Below, piece by piece: positions 58,347 through 64,000 of a stretch of DNA of 64,000 nt. Below the pieces are notes generated by a model, which had not been told where the DNA came from, did not search any database, and saw only the letters and a list, made by a program, of their open reading frames with translations. The position numbers and the translations under genes are program-made. The DNA lies in the NCBI GenBank assembly GCA_002708825.1, contig PAPF01000013.1, positions 215,350 to 279,349 on the forward strand, read 5' to 3'. The number at the start of each line of letters is the position of its first letter. Position 1 is the stretch's first letter. This stretch comes from Phyllobacteriaceae bacterium. Lineage in GTDB: Bacteria; Pseudomonadota; Alphaproteobacteria; Rhizobiales; Rhizobiaceae.

Positions 58347-59129
58347 ATGATCGAACTCTCGCTCGAAATCGCAGCCCTTCTCGCACTGGCCGCCTTCCTG
58401 GCCGGCTTCATCGATGCCATTGCTGGCGGCGGCGGCCTGATCACCGTTCCCGCCCTCCTTCTGGCCGGCTTCGACCCGGTCGTTGCGCTTGGCACCAACA
58501 AGCTGCAAAGCCTGTTCGGTTCGGGCTCCGCGACGCTCGCCTATGCAGCGAAGGGCCACGTCCACCTGCGCCGGCAATTGCCCGCTGCCGTGGCCTCGTG
58601 CCTCGGCGCCGTGGCTGGCGCCATGCTTGCGACCGTGCTCCCGGATACGGTGCTCAAGACCGTCCTTCCGGTTCTGCTCGTTGCCATCGCGCTCTATTTC
58701 GCCTTCAAGCCGTCGCTCTCCGACATCGACCGGGCCGAGCGCATCGGCCCCTTCCTGTTTTCGCTGACCGCCGTGCCGCTGATCGGCTTCTATGACGGCG
58801 TGTTCGGTCCCGGCACCGGTTCCTTCTTCATGCTGGCCTATGTCGGACTGGCCGGCTATGGCGTGCTGAAGGCCACTGCCCACACCAAGGTGATGAATTT
58901 CGCCTCCAACATCGGTGCCTTCGCCGCCTTCGCCGCCGTCGGCGTCATTGCCTGGAAGGCCGGTCTCGTCATGGGCGTGATGCAGTTCGCCGGCGCGCGC
59001 CTCGGCGCCCATTTCGCCATGCGGAACGGGGCGCGTATCATCAAGCCACTGCTCGTGGTGAGCTGCACCATATTGGCGGTCCGGCTCGTCATGGACCCGG
59101 CCAATCCGCTGCGCGCACTGCTTCCATGA
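58347..59129 (+). CDS. TSUP (TauE/SafE) family permease
   Basis: 260 residues, about eight membrane segments. First repeat: LAAFLAGFIDAIAGGGGLITVPALLLAGFDPVVALGTNKLQSLFGSGSATLAYA. Second: GFYDGVFGPGTGSFFMLAYVGLAGYGVLKATAHTKVMNFASNIGAF. These are strong matches to the family of YfcA-like proteins, whose substrates include sulfite and organosulfur compounds. It is the second TSUP member in the window and clearly different in sequence from the one at 35662-36438. Mono-cistronic. Confidence 0.9.
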   Translation: MIELSLEIAALLALAAFLAGFIDAIAGGGGLITVPALLLAGFDPVVALGTNKLQSLFGSGSATLAYAAKGHVHLRRQLPAAVASCLGAVAGAMLATVLPDTVLKTVLPVLLVAIALYFAFKPSLSDIDRAERIGPFLFSLTAVPLIGFYDGVFGPGTGSFFMLAYVGLAGYGVLKATAHTKVMNFASNIGAFAAFAAVGVIAWKAGLVMGVMQFAGARLGAHFAMRNGARIIKPLLVVSCTILAVRLVMDPANPLRALLP

Positions 59130-59236
59130 GCCGACGCACATCGGCTGTGCGGCGATTGTGTACACGCGGAGCATGTTGCGCCGCCCCCAGCTTGGTCTAG
59201 ATTGCATGAGAGGAACCTGATGACGGGGAGGATGAC

Positions 59237-60403
59237 ATGGATGCAAGCGTCGACATGAGCGCAGGCCAGTTCGAGTTGAACGAGGACCAGCGCGCCATTC
59301 AGGACATGGCCCGCTCCTTCGCCGAAGACCGCGTGGCGCCGCATGCGCTGGAATGGGACAAGGCGCGCCACTTCCCCGATGACGTGATCCGCGAGACCGG
59401 GCCGCTCGGCTTCGGCGGCATCTACGTGCGCGAGGATGTCGGCGGCTCCGCCCTGTCCCGTCTCGATGCCGTTCTGGTCTTCGAGGCGTTGTCTACCGCC
59501 TGCCCGGCCTTTTCGTCCTTCATTTCCATTCACAACATGGCGGCCTGGATGATCGACCGCTTCGGCAACGAGGAGCAGCGCCAGCGCTTCCTTCCGAAGC
59601 TGACGTCGATGGAACTCCTCGCAGGATACTGCCTGACCGAACCGGGATCGGGCTCCGACGCTGCGGCGCTCAAGACGAAAGCGGTTCGCGATGGCGACCA
59701 TTACGTGCTCAACGGCGCCAAGCAGTTCATTTCCGGCGCCGGCGCCAACGACGTCTATGTCGTCATGGTGCGCACCGGTGGCGACGGCCCGTCCGGCATT
59801 TCCACCATCGTGGTGGAAAAGGACACGCCGGGCCTGTCCTTCGGCGCGCCGGAAAACAAGATGGGCTGGCACATGCAGCCCACTGCCCAGGTGATCTTCG
59901 ACAATTGCCGCGTGCCGGTGGAAAACCGCCTGTCCGACGAGGGCATGGGCTTTCGCATCGCCATGGCGGGGCTGGACGGCGGCCGGCTCAACATCGCCGC
60001 CTGCTCGCTGGGCGGGGCCACGTCGGCCATCGAGAAGGCGGTGCAATATGCCGCCGAACGCCAGGCCTTCGGCAAGGCGATCAACCAGTTCCAGGCACTC
60101 CAGTTCAAGCTGGCCGACATGGAGATCGAGCTTTCGGCCGCCCGGCAACTGCTCTACACCGCCGCTTCCAAGCTGGACCGCAAGAGCCCGGATGCCTCCA
60201 AGTGGTCGGCCATGGCCAAGCGCTTCGTCACCGACGCCGGTTTCGGGATCGTCAATGACGCCCTCCAGATCCACGGCGGTTACGGCTATCTGCACGACTA
60301 CGGGATGGAGAAACTGGTGCGTGACCTGCGGGTTCACCAGATCCTTGAAGGCACCAACGAGATCATGCGCATGATCGTCGCCCGCCACATGATCGGGCGC
60401 TGA
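59237..60403 (+). CDS. Acyl-CoA dehydrogenase, probably isobutyryl/short-branched-chain type
   Basis: 388 residues. FELNEDQRAIQDMARSFAEDRVAPHALEWDK, YCLTEPGSGSDAAALKTKAVRDGDHYVLNGAKQFISGAG (FAD and substrate binding), AERQAFGKAINQFQALQFKLADM, IHGGYGYLHDYGMEKLVRDLRVHQILEGTNEIMRM with the catalytic Glu in LEGTNE. Adjacent to the 3-hydroxyisobutyrate dehydrogenase gene (31 bp), which points to valine degradation and isobutyryl-CoA as substrate. GGGGAGGA precedes the ATG. Confidence 0.93.
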   Translation: MDASVDMSAGQFELNEDQRAIQDMARSFAEDRVAPHALEWDKARHFPDDVIRETGPLGFGGIYVREDVGGSALSRLDAVLVFEALSTACPAFSSFISIHNMAAWMIDRFGNEEQRQRFLPKLTSMELLAGYCLTEPGSGSDAAALKTKAVRDGDHYVLNGAKQFISGAGANDVYVVMVRTGGDGPSGISTIVVEKDTPGLSFGAPENKMGWHMQPTAQVIFDNCRVPVENRLSDEGMGFRIAMAGLDGGRLNIAACSLGGATSAIEKAVQYAAERQAFGKAINQFQALQFKLADMEIELSAARQLLYTAASKLDRKSPDASKWSAMAKRFVTDAGFGIVNDALQIHGGYGYLHDYGMEKLVRDLRVHQILEGTNEIMRMIVARHMIGR

Positions 60404-60434
60404 CCGGCCAACCGCGACGGAGGAGAAACCAGAC

Positions 60435-61319
60435 ATGACCACGATTGCATTCATCGGCCTTGGCAACATGGGCAATCCCATGGCCGCCAATCTCGTCAAG
60501 GGCGGTCACCAGGTGCAGGGTTTCGATCTCGTGCCCGAGAACCTCAAGGTGGCGCGCGACAATGGCGTCACCGTCATGGCGAACGCGGCGGCTGCCGTGC
60601 GCGAGGCGGATGTCATCATCACCATGCTGCCGGCCGGCAAGCACGTGCTTTCGGTCTACAATGACATCGTGGCAGCGGCCGATCGTGCCGCCCTGTTCAT
60701 CGATTCCTCCACCATCGACGTGGAATCCGCACGCAAGGCCCACGCCATTGCCGAGGCCGCGGGCATGCAATCCCTGGATGCGCCGGTATCGGGCGGCGTT
60801 GGCGGCGCGCAGGCCGCAACGCTGACCTTCATGTGCGGCGGATCGGAAGCCGCGTTCAAGCGCGCCGAGCCCTATCTGGCGCTGATGGGCAAGAAGGCGG
60901 TCCATTGCGGCGACGCCGGCAATGGCCAGGCGGCCAAGATCTGCAACAACATGATCCTCGGCATCTCGATGATTGGCGTCGGCGAGGCCTTCGCCCTGGC
61001 CGAGAAGCTGGGCCTTTCGCATCAGGCCCTTTATGACGTGGCGTCCACGTCGTCAGGCCAGTGCTGGTCGCTCACCACCTATTGCCCGGTTCCCGGCCCC
61101 GTCCCCTCTTCGCCTGCCAACAATGGCTACAAGCCCGGTTTCGCGGCCGCGCTCATGCTCAAGGATCTGCGCCTGGCCCAGGAAGCGGCCCAGGCTACGG
61201 GCGCTGCGACGCCGCTTGGCGCCGAGGCAGCGCAGATCTATACGCTGTTCAACGCCCAGGGAAATGCTGACACCGACTTCTCGGGAATAGTCAACTTCCT
61301 GCGTGGCGGAAAGGGTTGA
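60435..61319 (+). CDS. mmsB: 3-hydroxyisobutyrate dehydrogenase
   Basis: 294 residues. NAD-binding IGLGNMGNPMAANLVKGGHQVQGFD, FIDSSTIDVESARK, substrate-binding DAPVSGGVGGAQAATLTFMCGG, catalytic Lys in GNGQAAKICNNMILGISMIG, and SSGQCWSL. It oxidises 3-hydroxyisobutyrate to methylmalonate semialdehyde in valine catabolism. AGGAGAAA precedes the ATG. It follows the acyl-CoA dehydrogenase gene in the same operon. A 333 bp gene-free, hairpin-rich stretch follows. Confidence 0.94.
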   Translation: MTTIAFIGLGNMGNPMAANLVKGGHQVQGFDLVPENLKVARDNGVTVMANAAAAVREADVIITMLPAGKHVLSVYNDIVAAADRAALFIDSSTIDVESARKAHAIAEAAGMQSLDAPVSGGVGGAQAATLTFMCGGSEAAFKRAEPYLALMGKKAVHCGDAGNGQAAKICNNMILGISMIGVGEAFALAEKLGLSHQALYDVASTSSGQCWSLTTYCPVPGPVPSSPANNGYKPGFAAALMLKDLRLAQEAAQATGAATPLGAEAAQIYTLFNAQGNADTDFSGIVNFLRGGKG

Positions 61320-61529
61320 CGTCCGTTAACCCCCGTAAACGCAAAAAAGACAAAAAAATACGCGATTTAGATTTGCTTAAGGCCTCGCTAACCAGCCGGT
61401 AACGATAGCGCTTTAAAAGGGATGACAAGGCGCTCGACAACGCCTTGCCGCTCCGGATCAGGTATCGCGTACCGGAGCGGGCATGTTCCCCGGCCCAGCG
61501 TATCTTCCGGGCGGGAGCCATGCGTACTG

Positions 61530-61580
61530 GATGGCAAAGCCGCGTTCCCCCGATAGCGGGCGGACGCGGTTTTTGCCATC
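61530..61580 (+). terminator. Long stem-loop with internal T-run (terminator or part of a structured RNA)
   Basis: GATGGCAAA (61530-61538) pairs with TTTGCCATC (61572-61580), then a G-T pair, then CCGCGT (61540-61545) with ACGCGG (61564-61569), one bulged T between. Inside is CCCG-atag-CGGG. The GC-rich core followed by TTTTT (61570-61574) fits a Rho-independent terminator. The A-tract on the other side would let it work in both directions. Confidence 0.7.
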
Positions 61581-61628
61581 AGGTCATCACTTTATGGTTG
61601 TATGATTGCCGGTCATGCAACTATGATT

Positions 61629-61649
61629 CCCGCGTAACTGAATCGCGGG
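61629..61649 (+). promoter_or_regulatory. Hairpin covering the ribosome-binding site of the HlyD-type operon
   Basis: CCCGCG (61629-61634) pairs with CGCGGG (61644-61649), loop of 9. The right arm contains most of the GGGGA ribosome-binding site (61647-61651) just before the ATG codons at 61653 and 61656, so folding would block translation initiation. Confidence 0.5.
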
Positions 61650-61652
61650 GAC

Positions 61653-62405
61653 ATGATGAAACACGCGAAAACCTTTCCGGCCCTCCTGGCCTTCCTCCTG
61701 CTCTCATTGCCGGTGCATGCCGAAGACAACGCGGACATGCGGGAACTGCGCGGCGTGGTTCGCTCCAAGGCGCGCCTCGAAATCGCGACCGACCTGACGA
61801 TCCCGGTGGCCGAAACCCCTTTTCGCGACGGAATGCGCTTCCGGAAGGGCGACCTGCTGATTGCGTTCGACTGCCGCCGCCTGGAGGCGGAGCACCGTGC
61901 CGCCAGCGCTGCCGTCCGTGCCGCGACAGTCGAGCACAACCAGAAGGCGCATTTGCGAAAGCACGGCGCGGCCGGCAAGGGCGAGGTGGACCTGGCCATG
62001 GCCGGACTGGAAAAAGGCCGCGCCGAACTGGAACTGGCCGACGCGAAGATGGCTGGCTGCCGGATCGAGGCGCCGTTCGACGGCCGCATCGTCGAACGGT
62101 TCGCCGACGTCCACGAGATCCCCGAACCCGGCAAGCCGCTGATGGTCATCGTGGACGACAGCAATCTGGAGATCGATTTCGTCGCGCCGTCGCGCTGGCT
62201 GGGCTGGCTGGAACCCGGGGCCGGTTTCGCCTTCGCGGTGGACGAAACGGGCCTGTCCGTGCGCGGCCGGGTCGAACGCATCGGCGCCGAGGTGGACGCG
62301 GTCAGCCAGACCGTCCGTCTCACCGGAACGCTCGACGGTGGTGCCGGGGCGATCCTCCCCGGTATGAGTGGCAGTGCCCTTTTCGACGGGCGGACCAGGC
62401 AGTGA
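61653..62405 (+). CDS. Periplasmic adaptor (HlyD/RND membrane-fusion type)
   Basis: 250 residues. Signal peptide (FPALLAFLLLSLPVHA), then ELRGVVRSKARLEIATDLTIPVAETPFRDGMRFRKGDLLIAFDC (first lipoyl half), a short helical hairpin (EHRAASAAVRAATVEHNQKAHLRKHGAAGKGEVDLAMAGLEKGRAELELADAKM), CRIEAPFDGRIVERFADVHEIPEPGKPLMVIVDDSNLEIDF (second lipoyl half), and a C-terminal beta domain. No membrane anchor beyond the signal peptide. It would link inner-membrane and outer-membrane parts of a secretion or efflux system, but no pump gene is in view. The ATG at 61656 fits the ribosome-binding site spacing better than 61653. The next gene starts 4 bp downstream. Confidence 0.83.
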   Translation: MMKHAKTFPALLAFLLLSLPVHAEDNADMRELRGVVRSKARLEIATDLTIPVAETPFRDGMRFRKGDLLIAFDCRRLEAEHRAASAAVRAATVEHNQKAHLRKHGAAGKGEVDLAMAGLEKGRAELELADAKMAGCRIEAPFDGRIVERFADVHEIPEPGKPLMVIVDDSNLEIDFVAPSRWLGWLEPGAGFAFAVDETGLSVRGRVERIGAEVDAVSQTVRLTGTLDGGAGAILPGMSGSALFDGRTRQ

Positions 62406-62409
62406 AACC

Positions 62410-63846
62410 ATGAACGCCCCGGTGCGAAAGCAGTTCTCCCTGAATACCTCGGCATCCGCCCCGGCCGTGACGCCGGACGGCACCAGCCCTGGCAGGCCCG
62501 TGACACCGCACGCAGCGCAGACCCGGAATGCCGAGCGCTCCGGATCCCGTCTCGAACTGCTCCTCGAAATCGAGGGCGGCCTGCGCGAAGCCCGGACCGA
62601 AGCGGAGCTAGGCCAGTACATTGTCGACGAGACGGGCCGCATCCTGTCTTTTGCCGGAACCTGCTACCTGCTTCTCATGCGCGCATGGAACGGGCGCGCT
62701 GTCCTGTGCCATGCCTCCGGCGTTTCCAGCCCCGACAGGCAATCGCCCCTCGCAGCCTCTCTGGAAAAAGCCGTGGCACGCAATGCCGGGACGCTTGCCG
62801 CAGCCAGCCCGACCATGTTGCGGCTCGATGAGCCGCTGCCGGGGAGCGGAACAACGCGCCTGCTGACCATTCCGCTGCGCATCACCGGTGGAAGCACCGC
62901 CGGCTTCCTGGCCATTCCGGTCCACAAGCCCCCCGCCGATGCCGACCTGCTGATTGCCGCCCGCCTCGCCTCCGCCTACGGTCACGCTCTCACGCCCTTC
63001 GCGCGCAGCCTTGGCCGCCAGGCCCTGCTGGCACGCCGGCGGCAGATCGCAATGGCCCTGGTGCTGGCCGGCACGCTATCCCTTTTCATACCCGTTCCCC
63101 TCACGGTCCTGGCGCCAGCCGAAGTCGTGCCGCGCGATCCCTTCGTGGTGGCCGCTCCCGTCGACGGCGTGATCCGGCGCCTTCTTGTCGATCCCAACCA
63201 GTCCGTCGCCGCCGGCGATTTGCTGGCCGAGTTCGATGACACCGAACCCAGCGGCCGCCATGACATCGCCGCCCGGGCCCTCGACATCGCGTCGGCGCGC
63301 GAGCGCAGGACGCGACAAGGCGCGTTCGCATCCCAGGAGATGCGCCGCGAACTGGCCATCGCCGAGGCGGAGCGCCGCATGGCGGAAGCGGAACTGGCCG
63401 AGGCCAGGGACCGACTGGAACGGACGCGTATCCGCGCCCCGGCCGCGGGCATCGTTCTCTATACCAACCGGGATGACTGGACCGGCAAGCCGGTCTCCAC
63501 GGGCGAGCGGATCATGCGCATCGCCGATCCGGGCCGCCTGCAATTGCGGATCGAACTGGCCATTGGCGACACCGTGGCGCTCGACGGGGACGGCGACCTG
63601 CGCCTTTTCCTGGATGCCGCTCCCCTGTCGCCTGTTTCCGCCAGTGTGGAGACGGCCGCCTATCTCGCGGAAGCGACACCGGACAACCGCCTTGTCTATC
63701 CCGTCCTCGCGGCCATCGATGAGGCCGCCATTCCCTTGCGGCCGGGCCTCAGGGGTACGGCGCAGATCTACGGCCCGCGCGTCTCGCTGGGATACTACCT
63801 GTTCCGCCGGCCCATCGCCCTTGTGCGGCAGAGATTCGGAATCTGA
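62410..63846 (+). CDS. GAF-like domain fused to a membrane-anchored HlyD-type adaptor
   Basis: 478 residues. Residues 1-50 are unstructured. Residues about 50-205 look like a GAF-type domain (LLLEIEGGLREARTEAELGQYIVDETGRILSFAGTCYLLLM ... GSTAGFLAIPVHKPPADADLLIAARLASAYGHAL). A membrane helix follows at about 218-238 (MALVLAGTLSLFIPVPLTVLA). Residues about 240-430 are the adaptor: EVVPRDPFVVAAPVDGVIRRLLVDPNQSVAAGDLLAEFDD, a coiled coil, and RTRIRAPAAGIVLYTNRDDWTGKPVSTGERIMRIADP. The N-terminal domain would be cytoplasmic, so the adaptor could sense a cytoplasmic ligand. Fifth base after the previous gene; next gene 4 bp downstream. Confidence 0.8.
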   Translation: MNAPVRKQFSLNTSASAPAVTPDGTSPGRPVTPHAAQTRNAERSGSRLELLLEIEGGLREARTEAELGQYIVDETGRILSFAGTCYLLLMRAWNGRAVLCHASGVSSPDRQSPLAASLEKAVARNAGTLAAASPTMLRLDEPLPGSGTTRLLTIPLRITGGSTAGFLAIPVHKPPADADLLIAARLASAYGHALTPFARSLGRQALLARRRQIAMALVLAGTLSLFIPVPLTVLAPAEVVPRDPFVVAAPVDGVIRRLLVDPNQSVAAGDLLAEFDDTEPSGRHDIAARALDIASARERRTRQGAFASQEMRRELAIAEAERRMAEAELAEARDRLERTRIRAPAAGIVLYTNRDDWTGKPVSTGERIMRIADPGRLQLRIELAIGDTVALDGDGDLRLFLDAAPLSPVSASVETAAYLAEATPDNRLVYPVLAAIDEAAIPLRPGLRGTAQIYGPRVSLGYYLFRRPIALVRQRFGI

Positions 63847-63850
63847 CGCC

Positions 63851-64000
63851 ATGACCGCGGCAACGGCACCGAACGGGCCTGACCTGCCCCGCCTGCGCCC
63901 CGATCTTCTATTCCACGAGGCGCCCGGCGACGCGACCGGTGCCCCGGCCTGGCTGATCGAGGATCCCGTACGACAGCGGTTCTTCCGGCTGTCACGCCCG
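63851..64000 (+). CDS. Start of a probable membrane metalloprotease (M50-like) gene, cut by the window end
   Basis: Fifty codons are visible from the ATG at 63851 with no stop. The sequence PDLPRLRPDLLFHEAPGDATGAPAWLIEDPVRQRFFRLS resembles the short N-terminal domain that precedes the site-2-protease-like membrane region in the 'peptide zinc metalloprotease' family, which is often encoded after two HlyD-type genes. The catalytic HExxH lies outside the window, so this is a provisional call. It is 4 bp after the GAF/HlyD fusion gene and clearly part of the same operon. Confidence 0.55.
   Translation, partial: MTAATAPNGPDLPRLRPDLLFHEAPGDATGAPAWLIEDPVRQRFFRLSRP

Larger units (their letters stand above)
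61320..61652 (+). other. Gene-free stretch between mmsB and the HlyD operon, rich in stem-loops
   Basis: The first 60 bp are AT-rich (A-tracts at 61342-61358) and could hold a promoter. From 61426 four stem-loops follow almost without gaps: CAAGGCG/CGCCTTG (61426-61447), CCGCTCCGG/CCGGAGCGG (61448-61480), GCATG/CATGC with inner TCCC/GGGA (61481-61523), and a long one at 61530-61580. Then an inverted repeat GTTGTATGA/TCATGCAAC (61597-61621) and a hairpin over the ribosome-binding site of the next gene. I see no open frame with coding character. The stacking of hairpins suggests a structured RNA; I do not recognise a known riboswitch. Confidence 0.5.

Noticed and set aside
61521-61580. c-di-GMP-I (GEMM) riboswitch because of the GGCAAAGCC stretch
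   Set aside because: Only this fragment resembles GEMM. The required CACAGGGCAAACC element, GNRA hairpin and downstream GG-TACCG receptor are missing or in the wrong order.
61591-61611. Sixth sigma-54 promoter (TGGTTGTATGATTGCC) before the HlyD operon
   Set aside because: Spacing is right but the -24 box (TGGTTG) matches poorly; it overlaps an inverted repeat that explains the sequence better.
1-64000. Mobile element, prophage or genomic-island borders around the EPS locus
   Set aside because: No transposase, integrase, tRNA gene or flanking direct repeats seen, and base composition of the EPS genes looks like that of their neighbours.

Overview
The window is 64 kb of GC-rich DNA with tightly packed genes, many of them overlapping by 1-17 bp. 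The gene content points to an alphaproteobacterium of the Hyphomicrobiales (Rhizobiales) type. The evidence is an AcpXL/LpxXL cluster for very-long-chain lipid A acylation, an Lrp-type PutR divergent from trifunctional-size putA, a Zur/ZnuABC zinc locus with an AT-rich operator, and valine-catabolism genes. I see no rRNA, tRNA, CRISPR array, insertion sequence or prophage gene, so this looks like ordinary chromosome carrying one large polysaccharide locus.

Layout. 1-1.36 kb: 3' end of a PEP synthase gene. 1.4-21.5 kb: a Wzx/Wzy-type exopolysaccharide (EPS) locus in several divergent blocks. It has six glycosyltransferase genes (one fused to an initiating sugar-phosphate transferase), flippase, polymerase, chain-length regulator, a six-repeat SLBB export protein, a BY-kinase-like protein without a usable Walker A motif, two lipoproteins, an acyltransferase and a dedicated GlmS. 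The locus also holds a STAS protein and a HATPase-REC-SpoIIE phosphatase, which together look like a partner-switching module. 21.6-25.8 kb: an NtrC-type sigma-54 activator, a hybrid histidine kinase and a small periplasmic sulfite-oxidase-fold protein. Five sequences with GG-N10-GC or near-GG-N10-GC sigma-54 architecture lie 35-65 bp before EPS gene starts. A recurring palindrome (TTCGCA-N4-GCGAA) lies between or upstream of some of them. I read the 1.4-25.8 kb stretch as one regulatory unit: periplasmic sensing, then phosphorelay, then sigma-54 transcription of EPS genes, with a separate post-translational switch. This is the most interesting part of the window.

26-27.1 kb: di-heme cytochrome c peroxidase with an FNR-type box. 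27.2-30.5 kb: zur-znuB-znuC divergent from znuA. 30.5-36.4 kb: MgtC-like protein, Mrp Fe-S carrier, ferredoxin reductase, type III CoA-transferase/racemase, a fluoroacetate-dehalogenase-like hydrolase, and a TSUP permease. 36.5-41.5 kb: putA/putR and an unknown membrane protein. 41.5-44.1 kb: succinate-semialdehyde dehydrogenase and an AEC transporter. 44.2-49.1 kb: acpXL-ketosynthase pair-adh-lpxXL, without the usual fabZXL. 49.2-51.2 kb: a degenerate ManC-like protein and an L,D-transpeptidase. 51.4-57.8 kb: M20 deacylase and a dipeptide-type ABC transporter. 57.8-61.3 kb: TerB-like protein, TSUP permease, acyl-CoA dehydrogenase and 3-hydroxyisobutyrate dehydrogenase. 61.3-61.65 kb: a gene-free stretch densely filled with hairpins. 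61.65-64 kb: a HlyD adaptor, a GAF-like/HlyD fusion and the start of a probable membrane metalloprotease gene.

All functional names come from motifs and overall protein resemblance read by eye. No database search was possible.
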